Below are positions 43,905 through 52,610 of a stretch of 64,000 nucleotides of DNA, in pieces. Location: NCBI GenBank assembly GCA_964529415.1, contig CAZGWD010000004.1, positions 172,640-236,639 of the forward strand, read 5' to 3'. Every line of letters begins with the position of its first letter. The first letter of the stretch is position 1. A program made the position numbers and the translations under genes. The stretch is from CAYMPH01 sp964529415 (lineage in GTDB: Bacteria; Spirochaetota; UBA4802; UBA5550). The notes under the pieces are model-generated. The model saw only the letters and a program-made list of their open reading frames with translations, did no database searches and was not told the DNA's origin.

Positions 43905-44502
43905 CTCCATTAAGATAATTATTTGCAATCGATTCAATAACGCTTTTATCAAGAACATCCGCTCCGCGCTTGTCATAATCATACACAATAAGCATTATTC
44001 CGCCGACAAGCATGGATGCAGTTATCCGTGAATCGAGAGATGATTTATAAATTCCAAGAGATTTGATTTTATCTATTTCATTTGATATTGTTTTAGCAAT
44101 TATTGAAACAGTTCTATTTACCCTGTTAACAACTTCATCATCAATGCCTGCAATTTCCTTGAAAATAAGCTTAATTACTATAGGCTCTTTAACAAGTACA
44201 GATATCGTACCGGAAATTCTATCCATTATGAACTTCTGAACAGCTTTATTATCCGGGCTTTTTTCAATAAAATCATTAATATCATCAGGATCGAGCGTAT
44301 CCTGAATATCTTCAATAACAGCATCAAGAATTATGTATATTATTTCTTTTTTATTGCTGAAATACTGATACACAGTACCGCGTGCTATATTCAGCTTTTC
44401 GCAAACCTGGCCAATATGTGTACTCTGGAAACCGTTTTGCATAAACATTTCTTTTGCAGTATTAATAATCTGTAATTTTCTTCTTTCACCCTTGGGTGGC
44501 AT
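43894..44502 (-). CDS. TetR/AcrR-family transcriptional regulator
   Basis: 202 residues. N-terminal helix-turn-helix of TetR type (about 8-55): IINTAKEMFMQNGFQSTHIGQVCEKLNIARGT and the YQYFSNKKEI that follows the recognition helix. The C-terminal ligand-binding half is all-helical and family-specific, so the effector is unknown. GGAG at 7 nt supports the ATG at 44502. Its targets may include itself and the small gene upstream; no clear palindrome was found in the short spacer. Confidence 0.88.
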   Translation of the reverse strand: MPPKGERRKLQIINTAKEMFMQNGFQSTHIGQVCEKLNIARGTVYQYFSNKKEIIYIILDAVIEDIQDTLDPDDINDFIEKSPDNKAVQKFIMDRISGTISVLVKEPIVIKLIFKEIAGIDDEVVNRVNRTVSIIAKTISNEIDKIKSLGIYKSSLDSRITASMLVGGIMLIVYDYDKRGADVLDKSVIESIANNYLNGVMK

Positions 44503-44523
44503 AATCAGTCTCCATAATATTTT

Positions 44524-44643
44524 TCAATCATTTCTTTTTTCAGAGGAACCTTTTAAAATTTTAATCTGTTCCTTTATAGGAATTAAAGCCTCTTTTAATT
44601 CCTTGATCATAATATCTGCTTTTTCCTGTAATTCCCTGCTCAT
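44524..44643 (-). CDS. Small charged helical peptide (39 residues)
   Basis: ATG at 44641-44643 with CGGAAA upstream, TGA at 44524-44526, ending 21 nt before the TetR gene on the same strand. The sequence is a single amphipathic, Lys/Glu-rich helix (ELQEKADIMIKELKEALIP). No family known. Could be a real small leader gene of the regulator or chance. Confidence 0.4.
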   Translation of the reverse strand: MSRELQEKADIMIKELKEALIPIKEQIKILKGSSEKRND

Positions 44644-44974
44644 ATATTTCCGTATTAATGAAATTTTATTATTTATTCAATATATGTATTTTATCGATAA
44701 ATAAATCCCATCGCATTAATTATAAACTTAAAAAATTAATAATATTAATTCTTCAGATTTATAAATTTATCTGGAAACAACAAAGAGAAAAAAGTATATA
44801 CAATTTTATATAATAATTTACTTTTTTTTAAGTATTTATAATTTATTCATCAGAAGGTCAATACTTTTTTTTAAAAATTTACATAAAGTAAGGAAATGTA
44901 TAAAACTAAAAAAGCAGCCGGATTTCCGGCTGCTTATCTTATTGAGTCTTTCATAAAGAACTCCAGATAATATT
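44644..44974. other. AT-rich intergenic region
   Basis: 331 bp holding the terminator at 44912-44935. Otherwise long A/T runs; no gene, palindrome or RNA structure recognised. Confidence 0.45.
44912..44935 (-). terminator. Rho-independent terminator of the small protein gene
   Basis: AAGCAGCCGGA and TCCGGCTGCTT pair around 2 nt; on the minus strand it is followed by TTTTTTAGTTTTA. It lies 40 nt after the stop at 44975. Confidence 0.85.
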
Positions 44975-45229
44975 TTATGCAACTGAATCGATAGTTCCGC
45001 CTATTGAGCCTTTTTCAGACTCAATTTTAACATTTACACCAATCATCATATATAGAAGGTTTTTAACATCATCAATATGCATTATACCCTTCATGTACGC
45101 ATCAGAAGATGAACTATCATTTCCTGACATTTCAATTTTCTTCTCTGCAGATACTGGAAAGCCGGTACCTGAAGGAATTCCATTGCTATACGCCTGATTT
45201 CCCCAACTATTGTTTATCATGACTTCCAT
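44975..45229 (-). CDS. Small Gly/Ser-rich hypothetical protein
   Basis: 84 residues from the ATG at 45229, which has AAGGAGG 7 nt upstream; an ATG at 45247 has none. The sequence has a flexible Asn/Gly/Ser-rich N-terminal half and a C-terminal hydrophobic helix-strand segment (IDDVKNLLYMMIGVNVKIE). No signal peptide, Cys or known motif. It is a stand-alone gene with a strong ribosome site and its own terminator, both features of a well-expressed small protein. Function unknown. Confidence 0.65.
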   Translation of the reverse strand: MEVMINNSWGNQAYSNGIPSGTGFPVSAEKKIEMSGNDSSSSDAYMKGIMHIDDVKNLLYMMIGVNVKIESEKGSIGGTIDSVA

Positions 45230-45247
45230 TTCATTACCTCCTTCCAT

Positions 45248-45601
45248 GGATTGTATATGTTTATTATCGGAGATAATTAACTAAATAATAAAAAAAATTC
45301 TAAAAAAAATTATAATTTTCTTTTAATAATTATTGTATTAAATTTTCCAATGCTTGCGGCAGAACATAATATTATTAATCTTGCAAATATAACTATACAA
45401 TATAAAATAATTGTCTATATTTATATAGAATATAATGAAAATTAGCTGTAAATAAATAAAGTTATACCAATTATAAAATTGACAACTCAATACAGTTTAT
45501 ATATCTATGCAAAGCTAAACATAATCATTAAGCTAAAAGAAAATTTAATGAATTCAGATATTTTTAATACCCAATAATTTTATTTTTCAGGCGGATTATA
45601 T
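45248..45601. other. AT-rich intergenic region with promoter for plsC
   Basis: 354 bp. A good -35 TTGACA at 45479-45484 has TATATA or TATCTA 15-17 nt on. The rest shows only A/T runs. Confidence 0.4.
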
Positions 45602-46342
45602 ATGAAAAGAAAAAACTCAATTTTCTATATTTATCAAATTTATAAATTTATTATATATATGCCTTTTATAGCACTTTCAACTTCAGTTTTAACAACTATT
45701 TCTATAATGCTAACCATGATTATAAATCAGAAATCCGGTACTATTATAGGAAAAATCTGGGCAAGATTGAATGCTTATATGATTCCAATGTTAATTAATG
45801 TTTCCGGCGTAGAAAATATTCAAAAAAACACATCTTACATTGTTGTTGCAAATCATCAAAGTCATCTTGATATTTTTGTCGTTTATGGATGGCTTCCAAT
45901 TGATTTCAGATGGGTTATGAAAATGGAGCTAAGAAAAGTACCTTTTCTTGGATATTTCTGTTATATTGCAGGTCACGTATTTATAGATAGATCAAACAGT
46001 GCTTCTGCCCTGGAATCTATAAATAAAGCAAAGGAAAAAATAAAAAACGGCATATCAATTTTATTTTTTCCTGAAGGTACAAGAACTACAACAAGAGAAT
46101 TACTGCCATTTAAAAAAGGGGCTTTCAAATTTGCTTTAGATACAAACCTGCCGATTCTTCCTGTTACCCTGATAGGCACAATGGATATTCTTCCAAGCAA
46201 TACAATGGATCTGTTTCCGGGAAAAGCTAAAATGATAATCCACGAGCCTATAGATATTTCTCCATATAATGAAGAAAATATGCAGGAACTTATGGATAAA
46301 GTCAGAACAATATTTGAAACTGATATTAAAAATCAGAGTTAA
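45602..46342 (+). CDS. plsC: 1-acyl-sn-glycerol-3-phosphate acyltransferase
   Basis: 246 residues, usual size. Transfers an acyl chain to lysophosphatidic acid to make phosphatidic acid at the inner membrane. Acyltransferase motif I is NHQSHLDIF (His and Asp, about residue 83), followed by RWVMKMELRKVPFLGYF (motif II region), FFPEGTRTTT (motif III) and ILPVTLIGT (motif IV). Two hydrophobic helices at the N-terminus (about 18-45) anchor it. GGCGG is the ribosome site. Its stop is 6 nt from the convergent nrfA stop. Confidence 0.9.
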   Translation: MKRKNSIFYIYQIYKFIIYMPFIALSTSVLTTISIMLTMIINQKSGTIIGKIWARLNAYMIPMLINVSGVENIQKNTSYIVVANHQSHLDIFVVYGWLPIDFRWVMKMELRKVPFLGYFCYIAGHVFIDRSNSASALESINKAKEKIKNGISILFFPEGTRTTTRELLPFKKGAFKFALDTNLPILPVTLIGTMDILPSNTMDLFPGKAKMIIHEPIDISPYNEENMQELMDKVRTIFETDIKNQS

Positions 46343-46348
46343 TAAAAA

Positions 46349-47815
46349 TTATCTGAGCCCTTTTGAAAAATCAGTCGTAAATTCCTTCTGAATTCCATAT
46401 GGATCTTTAAATTCCTGTTCAGGCTTGAAATTTAATTTTTTCTTCCCTCTTCCATTGACATATTTTGAAATCTCAAGATTCACAAATTCTGGAATGTCTA
46501 TATTCGCTTTTACGAGATTCTGTCTCAACATTGATTCAGCTTTTCCGGCAAATGCAATAGAATCCCCGAGAACACGCGCAGTCTCAACAGGATTATGGAA
46601 TCCGGTTGAATTTTCAGCACTAATAAAATTAAGCCTTAGAAAAGCCTTTTTATAAAGATCAACTGATCTGTCGAAAGAAGCTTTATCAACTTTTGCTGTA
46701 TTTGCATTGGCTATTTCAATCAGCTTGGCAGTTGTTGCTACTGCATATCCTGCTCTGATGCTTAACGATATTGTTCTGTTTTGTGTTTCCATAACCTGAT
46801 TTTTCAGCCAGGTGGCGGATTCCGTATGACATTGCGCGCATGCTTTTAAATCTGTTTTTAAAGGGCTTGTAACATCGTGGTCGGAAATTTTATACGAGCC
46901 GACCCTTTTATACGGCATATGACAATCAGCGCAGGACACACCGGCATTAAAGTGAGTACTTCCCTTGGTAAAAAGTTCGAATTCAGGATGTCTGATATAC
47001 GGCATTCTAAAGCCGGTAACGCTCTGTTTCCATTCAAGCCTTTGAAAATCTTTTAATAAATCTTCAATAATATTTTCTATTGAGATATCGCCCCATTTAC
47101 TGTTTGCCCATGGAAGCTGAACATCTCCTGCAACTTTTCCATCCTTATCTCTCGGAACATAATATGTGATGTGACACTGGGCACACGCAAGAATTCTCGC
47201 CTCCTGTCTCGAAACATCTGATTTTCCGATCATTTTAAGTCCATTATCGAGATGAAGCTTGTTTGTTTTCAGGCTCATTGTTTTATTATCGTGACAGTCA
47301 ATGCAGGATGGCCCCATTTCTCTCATTTTTACAGGCAGCAGACTTAATGCATCCTTAAAAGGCATTTTAAGATATTTCATTCCATTTTGCTCAGCAAGTG
47401 TTTTATGGTAAGGGGATTTACATGCCAGACAGACTCCTCCTGCACCGGTTCTTGACGGATCAATATCAACCTGATCTATTACTGCATAATAATGTCCCCT
47501 TGGTTCATTATATTCGATTCCGAATCCCCATCCATTATAAAGCAATGCAGCATAAGGGAATTCGCTTAATTTATCATAAGTTACTTTATCTTCATCCCAG
47601 CCCCTTTTATATACACTTTTACCTGTCGGCTTCGGGTCTTTTGTTTTCTTCCATGATTCATATTCCAGCGGATAAACTTTTCCCCACTCTTCAGGATCAA
47701 ATACATTGTCTGCTATAAGGCCAACAGTAACCGGCTGTATTTTTGAACATCCAAAATAAAAAACTGTGACCAAAGAAAAAATCAGAACTGAAATAATCGT
47801 TATTTGTTTTTTCAT
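46349..47815 (-). CDS. nrfA: Ammonia-forming cytochrome c nitrite reductase (pentahaem, lipoprotein form)
   Basis: 488 residues. Reduces nitrite to ammonium with six electrons. Five haem sites are visible: the catalytic CLACK (CxxCK, about residue 130), then CIDCH, CAQCH, CADCH and CAQCH. Catalytic-site neighbours (an Arg, Tyr and His in family alignment) fall in the YKRGWDEDK-YNEPRGHYYA and KTLAEQ region, but I could not align them exactly. The leader ends FYFGC-S, a lipobox, instead of an ordinary signal peptide, so this NrfA is probably itself membrane-anchored. nrfH lies just upstream (51 nt). AAGGAG supports the ATG. CxxCK maturation genes (nrfEFG or ccs type) are not in the window. Confidence 0.94.
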   Translation of the reverse strand: MKKQITIISVLIFSLVTVFYFGCSKIQPVTVGLIADNVFDPEEWGKVYPLEYESWKKTKDPKPTGKSVYKRGWDEDKVTYDKLSEFPYAALLYNGWGFGIEYNEPRGHYYAVIDQVDIDPSRTGAGGVCLACKSPYHKTLAEQNGMKYLKMPFKDALSLLPVKMREMGPSCIDCHDNKTMSLKTNKLHLDNGLKMIGKSDVSRQEARILACAQCHITYYVPRDKDGKVAGDVQLPWANSKWGDISIENIIEDLLKDFQRLEWKQSVTGFRMPYIRHPEFELFTKGSTHFNAGVSCADCHMPYKRVGSYKISDHDVTSPLKTDLKACAQCHTESATWLKNQVMETQNRTISLSIRAGYAVATTAKLIEIANANTAKVDKASFDRSVDLYKKAFLRLNFISAENSTGFHNPVETARVLGDSIAFAGKAESMLRQNLVKANIDIPEFVNLEISKYVNGRGKKKLNFKPEQEFKDPYGIQKEFTTDFSKGLR

Positions 47816-47866
47816 ATATAAACTCCTTAAAAATAAATAGAGGTAAATAACCCTTAAATATAGAAT

Positions 47867-48325
47867 CTATTTTACAACAGCAATATCTACAATTCTATGC
47901 GTAACCCGCCTGTGACAACTCCAGCAGTCCCTGCCTTCTGTTTCCATAAACGATACCATATGAGAATGGCACCTGATACAATTGTCTTTAAGAACTTTTT
48001 TTGCATGACTGCCTGCAAAAATCGGCTCTTTGTATAAACCAGTATTGAACCTTACTACATCGTTCATTCCATCAATTCCTTTCCAGATAAAATGATTAAC
48101 AATATTGTTGTTGGGAAGATGACAATCAACGCATTTTATACTTCTATGAAGACCTGTTGAAAACCAGGATTCATACATCTCATTCATTGCATGGCAGGAA
48201 TTGCAGAATTCCGGCGTAGACGTTTTTTCAAGCAGCTTTGGAGGACCGGCGAATAAAAAAAGGAATGCTATTAAAGAGGAAACTACTGAATAAATAATAA
48301 ACTTTTTTTTTCTATCATCAATCAT
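47867..48325 (-). CDS. nrfH: Cytochrome c nitrite reductase small subunit (tetrahaem, NapC/NirT family)
   Basis: 152 residues. One N-terminal membrane helix (about 10-28) and four CxxCH sites (CNSCH, CVDCH, CIRCH, CWSCH). It takes electrons from menaquinol in the inner membrane and passes them to NrfA, with which it forms an operon (nrfH first). The distal ligand-type residues (MNEMYESWF, GLHRS) are those of NrfH. AGGAGGAATAG before the ATG. Together with nrfA this gives nitrite ammonification, as detoxification or respiration. Confidence 0.93.
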   Translation of the reverse strand: MIDDRKKKFIIYSVVSSLIAFLFLFAGPPKLLEKTSTPEFCNSCHAMNEMYESWFSTGLHRSIKCVDCHLPNNNIVNHFIWKGIDGMNDVVRFNTGLYKEPIFAGSHAKKVLKDNCIRCHSHMVSFMETEGRDCWSCHRRVTHRIVDIAVVK

Positions 48326-48487
48326 CTATTCCTCCTATAAAAATATAAAGTTTTCAGGTATTTAAATTATCTTATAAGAAAATAGATAAACCAATAATAA
48401 ATTTATATCAATTACAGAATACAGATTTGTCAAATAAAATATTTTTAAAATAATTACTATTGAAAAATTAATTTAAATGATACTATC

Positions 48488-49009
48488 TTAGTTTTTAACT
48501 GGAGTTGTTTCAACGCCTTCAGGGGATAATAACACTTCAACTGCTTCTTCATAAACAGATTCGAATCTGCTTTCTTCAGAAGTTTTTGCCGCAAAAAATT
48601 CTTTCGGCACCTCTATACTTTCTATTGCTTCATCTTTTGAGCTGAGATATTCGAAAAACAAGTGAATTTTTTTAATATACTCAATCAGTTCTTTTAATTT
48701 TTTATTTTTTCTCTCAATAACAGCTTTTGAATCAGTACTAAGTTTTTTCAGCAGTTCATTCTGCCTGATTAACTTTTTCTGCAGTTCAACTGCAGCATCA
48801 TAATACTCCTTATTTACTTTCTGAAAATCAATGCGGGCAAAAACAATTTCACCGCTTTGCTTTTCCTTTTCAATAGATTCCAGCACATCATTTAAGCCGC
48901 CGAGCGTGAATAAATCATCTGTTGATGTCTGAACCCACTTTTTGCCGGCTTCATCAACAAATTCTTTGATATCAGGAATTATATTTTTTCTTTTCTCTTT
49001 TTTAAACAT
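48488..49009 (-). CDS. Helical hypothetical protein
   Basis: 173 residues, charged and helical. A central long helix (about 80-130, KLIRQNELLKKLSTDSKAVI) looks like a coiled coil. No signal peptide, Cys or membrane segment. The N-terminus PDIKEFVDEAGKKWVQTSTDDL may form a small domain. The ribosome site is weak. It stands alone upstream of the nrf operon (162 bp gap). Function unknown; it looks lineage-specific. Confidence 0.6.
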   Translation of the reverse strand: MFKKEKRKNIIPDIKEFVDEAGKKWVQTSTDDLFTLGGLNDVLESIEKEKQSGEIVFARIDFQKVNKEYYDAAVELQKKLIRQNELLKKLSTDSKAVIERKNKKLKELIEYIKKIHLFFEYLSSKDEAIESIEVPKEFFAAKTSEESRFESVYEEAVEVLLSPEGVETTPVKN

Positions 49010-49140
49010 AAGATAACAACAGTAATTATTCCTTTTTTTTAAGAATTAGACTTATATATTTTTATCGACATAAAAATCTAACTAATTGACAATTAAAATC
49101 AAGTTAAATTCTCTGTTTATATAAGCTGAATTTAACCTTT

Positions 49141-49191
49141 TTTGTCATTCCCGCGGAACCAGCCTGCAGAAATGGATTTACCCGGGAATTC
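49141..49191. repeat. TCATTCCCGCGG/CCCGGGAAT inverted-repeat remnant
   Basis: TCATTCCCGCGG near 49144 and CCCGGGAATTCA near 49180 are imperfectly complementary. GC-rich, in front of murB; similar to the dispersed TCATTCCCGCGAAAGCGGGA elements of many bacteria. Confidence 0.4.
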
Positions 49192-49267
49192 AAGCCATCG
49201 CATGAGCGGTTATGGCAAAGAACATATAAATTTAATTTTTAACAGGAATAAAAATAAAAGAATAATA

Positions 49268-50185
49268 ATGATAACTGAAAAAATAAAAAATGAGCTTATG
49301 AAACACGGGGAAACCCTGTTCGATGCTCCAATGAAAAACTACACTACCTTTAAAACAGGTGGACCTGCAGATGCTTTAATCATTCCTGACGGCAAGGGCG
49401 CTTTATCTAAAATATTAAAAATATCAAAATTAAATAATATACCTTTAACAGTTATTGGAGGCGGCTCAAATCTTCTTGTTGGAGATAAAGGTATCAGAGG
49501 AATTGTAATCCGCTTATTCAATGCCCAGGCTGATATTAACGGAATGTATATACAGGAAGACGGTTCTATTTACTCCTGCGCATCAGTTTCTAAAAAAGCA
49601 TTTATTGATTTTGCAGTTAATAACGGGTTCAGCGGTGTTGAATTCATGGCTGGAGTTCCAGGCTGCATGGGCGGCGGAATTTACATGAATGCAGGAACTT
49701 TTTTAGGCAATTTCAGCGAGATTATTACAAAAATAACTGTATTCAGGTTAAACGGAAAAGAAAAAACAATAAAATTCACTAAAGATATGGCAAAATACAG
49801 AAAACTTGATTTCGGTTTCGATGGGATAATTGCAGGAGCATATTTCAATCTTCCAAAAGCAGTTTCAATTGATGATGTTAAAAATAAAATAAAATCCATT
49901 CTTGACGATCGTGCAAAAAAACACCCACTTAATTATCCTTCTGCCGGTTCAGTTTTTAAAAATCCTGAAGGAAATTTCTCATGGAAATTGATCGATGAGG
50001 CCGGCTTAAAAGGCAAATCTGTAGGAGGAGCAAGTATTTCCGAATTACACACTAATTTCATCATTAATACAGGTAATGCAACTTCAATGGATGTAAAAAA
50101 TTTAATAAATCTGGTTCAGGATAAAGTAATGCAGAAATTTAATATCATGCTCGAGCCTGAAGTTAAAATGATAGGTGATTTTTAA
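49268..50185 (+). CDS. murB: UDP-N-acetylenolpyruvoylglucosamine reductase
   Basis: 305 residues from the ATG at 49268; an upstream extension to 49142 would run through the repeat and is rejected, although the site before 49268 (AAAAGAATAATA) is weak. FAD enzyme that reduces the enolpyruvyl ether to UDP-MurNAc in peptidoglycan synthesis. Features of the short type II form: TTFKTGGPADALIIPDG, VIGGGSNLLVGDKGIRG, FMAGVPGCMGGGIYMNAG (FAD site), YPSAGSVFKNPEG with the catalytic Ser, and EPEVKMIG with the late Glu. Length and motifs are normal. Single gene. Confidence 0.93.
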   Translation: MITEKIKNELMKHGETLFDAPMKNYTTFKTGGPADALIIPDGKGALSKILKISKLNNIPLTVIGGGSNLLVGDKGIRGIVIRLFNAQADINGMYIQEDGSIYSCASVSKKAFIDFAVNNGFSGVEFMAGVPGCMGGGIYMNAGTFLGNFSEIITKITVFRLNGKEKTIKFTKDMAKYRKLDFGFDGIIAGAYFNLPKAVSIDDVKNKIKSILDDRAKKHPLNYPSAGSVFKNPEGNFSWKLIDEAGLKGKSVGGASISELHTNFIINTGNATSMDVKNLINLVQDKVMQKFNIMLEPEVKMIGDF

Positions 50186-50547
50186 TAAAAAACACTATAC
50201 ACCAATAGAGTATTAAAATAAAAATTCACAATTCCTGTTCATTTTTCCCAACATTTTATACTTTTCATGACCCAAAAAACCCTAAATTAAATTTATGTAC
50301 ATTTAAACATTTTTATAAACATTTTCTTCGCTCTTTTTTAAACTTTTTTTTGAGACATAATATTTTTTATTGACTTATTTTTTCTCTGCCTAAATATAAC
50401 AACATAGAATATTTAAAATATTATGTCACATTATTTTTAAATATAAAATTAATCTTCGACTCAACAAATCAAAATTTAACCCGTGTTTCAATGTTTATTT
50501 CTGCAAGGAAACATTTTTTATATTGATATCATATACTGGAGCCCTGT
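50186..50547. other. Intergenic region upstream of nrdD
   Basis: 362 bp. Apart from the inverted repeat and promoter-like boxes at 50354-50427 it holds only AT-rich sequence. No riboswitch or small gene recognised. Confidence 0.5.
50354..50427 (+). promoter_or_regulatory. Inverted repeat flanking the nrdD promoter
   Basis: GACATAATATTTT (50354-50366) and AAAATATTATGTC (50415-50427) are exact 13-bp complements 48 nt apart. Between them TTGACT and a TATAAC-like box about 19 nt on look like a promoter. The pair is placed as if a regulator bound both sides of it. Confidence 0.5.
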
Positions 50548-52581
50548 ATGGAAACATCCCAATCTTTGAAATTCATCCGCAAAAGAGATGGCAGGGTTGC
50601 CTCTTTTGACCAGTCTAAAATAACAGATGCAATATTTACAGCTGCTAAAGCTGTAGGAGGAAGCGACAGATCAACTGCGCAATCAGTATCTGATTCTGTT
50701 GTAGGGATTTTATCAATAATTTACAAAGACGGAAGAGTTCCTGCTGTTGAGAATGTTCAGGACCTTGTGGAAAAAATGCTCATTGAGCGGGGTCACGCAA
50801 AAGTAGCAAAAGCCTACATTATATACAGGGAACAGCATAGAAAGATCAGGGACGGGAAAAGCCTTCTCAATGAAGGCATTCAATTAATAGAACAATACCT
50901 GGATAAATCAGACTGGCGTGTGAATGAAAACAGCAACATGAGTTTTTCACTTCAGGGACTGAATAATCACATAGCAACAGCAATTACAGCAAAATACTGG
51001 CTTGAGAGAATTTATCCTCCTGAAATCAGAGATTCACATGTTAATTGTGATTTTCATCTACACGACCTCGGATTGCTTTCTGCATATTGCGTAGGATGGG
51101 ACTTAAAAGATCTTTTGATAAAAGGATTCGGCGGAGTTTCAGGAAAAGTTGAGAGCGGCCCTGCCAAGCATTTCAGATCCGCACTCGGGCAGATAGTAAA
51201 TTTTTTCTATACCCTGCAGGGAGAATCTGCAGGAGCGCAGGCCTTTGCCAACTTCGATACATATCTTGCGCCATTCATCCGATATGACGGCCTGAATTAT
51301 CAGGAAGTCAAACAGGCAATGCAGGAATTTATTTTTAATATGAATATTCCTACGCGTGTAGGATTCCAGACTCCTTTTACAAATGTTACTCTTGATTTAA
51401 ATGCGCCATCAACCATAGCCAGTGAACACGTAATCAAAGGCGGACAGGTAATGCCTGAAATATACGGTGAATTTCAGAAAGAAATGGATATGTTCAATTC
51501 CGCTTTTGCAGAATGCCTTACTGAAGGTGACGCAAAAAACAGAATTTTTACTTTCCCCATTCCAACATATAATATTACCAAGGATTTTGACTGGAACAAT
51601 GAAAATTTAAACAGCGTATGGGAAATGACAGCAAAATACGGTATACCATATTTTGCAAATTTTATAAATTCAGACATGTCTGCTGAAGATGCACGATCAA
51701 TGTGCTGCCGCCTCAGGCTTGACAACAGGGAGCTTCGCAAGCGTGGAGGAGGTTTATTCGGAGCTAATCCTTTAACAGGCAGCATCGGAGTTGTAACAAT
51801 CAATCTTCCGAGACTTGCGTTTAAATCTGAAAATGAAGATGATTTTTTTACAGGGCTTGAAAGAATTATGAATCTTGCAAAAGATTCTCTCGAAATAAAA
51901 AGAAAAGCACTGGAATCTTTTACTGAAAATAATCTCTACCCTTATACGAAATATTATCTTGGTGATATTTTTGAAAGAGAAGGCAAATTCTGGGTTAACC
52001 ATTTCTCAACAATCGGCCTTGTAGGCATGAATGAAGCATGCATCAATCTTCTAAATACAGATATTTCTTCAATAGAAGGAAAAGATTTTGCTAAAAAAAC
52101 CCTTGATTTCATGAGAGATATTATATTGAAATATCAGGAAGAAAGCGGGTGCCTGTTCAACCTTGAAGCCACTCCGGCAGAAGGCGTCAGCTATAGATTT
52201 GCAATGCACGACAGAAAAACTTTTCCTGATATAAAAACTTCCGGAAATGCAGAACCATATTATACAAATTCCGTGCATCTGCCTGTAAATCATACAGACG
52301 ACATGTTTGATGTACTTGACCACCAGGATGAACTGCAGACAAGATTCACAGGAGGTACAGTAGTTCATCTATTCCTTGGTGAAAAAATAGATGATATCTC
52401 CACTGTAAAGACCCTTGTAAAAAAAATTGCAGAAAACTATTCCCTTCCGTATTTTACTGTTACTCCGACTTTCAGCATATGCCCTGTTCATGGCTACATT
52501 TCCGGTGAACATAAATACTGCCCGTATGAACATTCCAGCGATGAAATGAAAAAATTTGGAATTGAAGTTGATATTAAATAA
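50548..52581 (+). CDS. nrdD: Anaerobic ribonucleoside-triphosphate reductase, catalytic part without the glycyl-radical segment
   Basis: 677 residues. ATP-cone allosteric domain (about 1-100; FIRKRDGRVASFDQSKITDA), then the class III barrel with HVNCDFHLHDLGLLSAYCVGWD (about 161), SMCCRLRLDN (about 384) and GSIGVVTINLPRLA, where the thiyl radical Cys and substrate loops lie. The frame ends after ICPVHGYISGEHKYCP (about 644-660) with only part of the usual zinc-site Cys set, and with no RVxGY glycyl-radical sequence. That sequence is in the next gene (52611-52781), in a different frame with its own AAGGAG. The enzyme makes dNTPs without oxygen, using the radical installed by NrdG. Confidence 0.93.
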   Translation: METSQSLKFIRKRDGRVASFDQSKITDAIFTAAKAVGGSDRSTAQSVSDSVVGILSIIYKDGRVPAVENVQDLVEKMLIERGHAKVAKAYIIYREQHRKIRDGKSLLNEGIQLIEQYLDKSDWRVNENSNMSFSLQGLNNHIATAITAKYWLERIYPPEIRDSHVNCDFHLHDLGLLSAYCVGWDLKDLLIKGFGGVSGKVESGPAKHFRSALGQIVNFFYTLQGESAGAQAFANFDTYLAPFIRYDGLNYQEVKQAMQEFIFNMNIPTRVGFQTPFTNVTLDLNAPSTIASEHVIKGGQVMPEIYGEFQKEMDMFNSAFAECLTEGDAKNRIFTFPIPTYNITKDFDWNNENLNSVWEMTAKYGIPYFANFINSDMSAEDARSMCCRLRLDNRELRKRGGGLFGANPLTGSIGVVTINLPRLAFKSENEDDFFTGLERIMNLAKDSLEIKRKALESFTENNLYPYTKYYLGDIFEREGKFWVNHFSTIGLVGMNEACINLLNTDISSIEGKDFAKKTLDFMRDIILKYQEESGCLFNLEATPAEGVSYRFAMHDRKTFPDIKTSGNAEPYYTNSVHLPVNHTDDMFDVLDHQDELQTRFTGGTVVHLFLGEKIDDISTVKTLVKKIAENYSLPYFTVTPTFSICPVHGYISGEHKYCPYEHSSDEMKKFGIEVDIK

Positions 52582-52610
52582 TACCGATAATAAAAAAAAG
52601 GAGAACTGTT

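Noticed and set aside
43813..44031. 72-codon plus-strand frame across the TetR terminator
   Set aside because: Lies over the 3' end of the TetR gene on the other strand and has chance composition.
44492..44704. 70-codon plus-strand frame near the TetR gene
   Set aside because: Antisense to the small helical gene and to the start of TetR; no ribosome site.
45479..45520. Small RNA starting at the TTGACA box before plsC
   Set aside because: The box fits plsC itself and no terminator lies before the gene.
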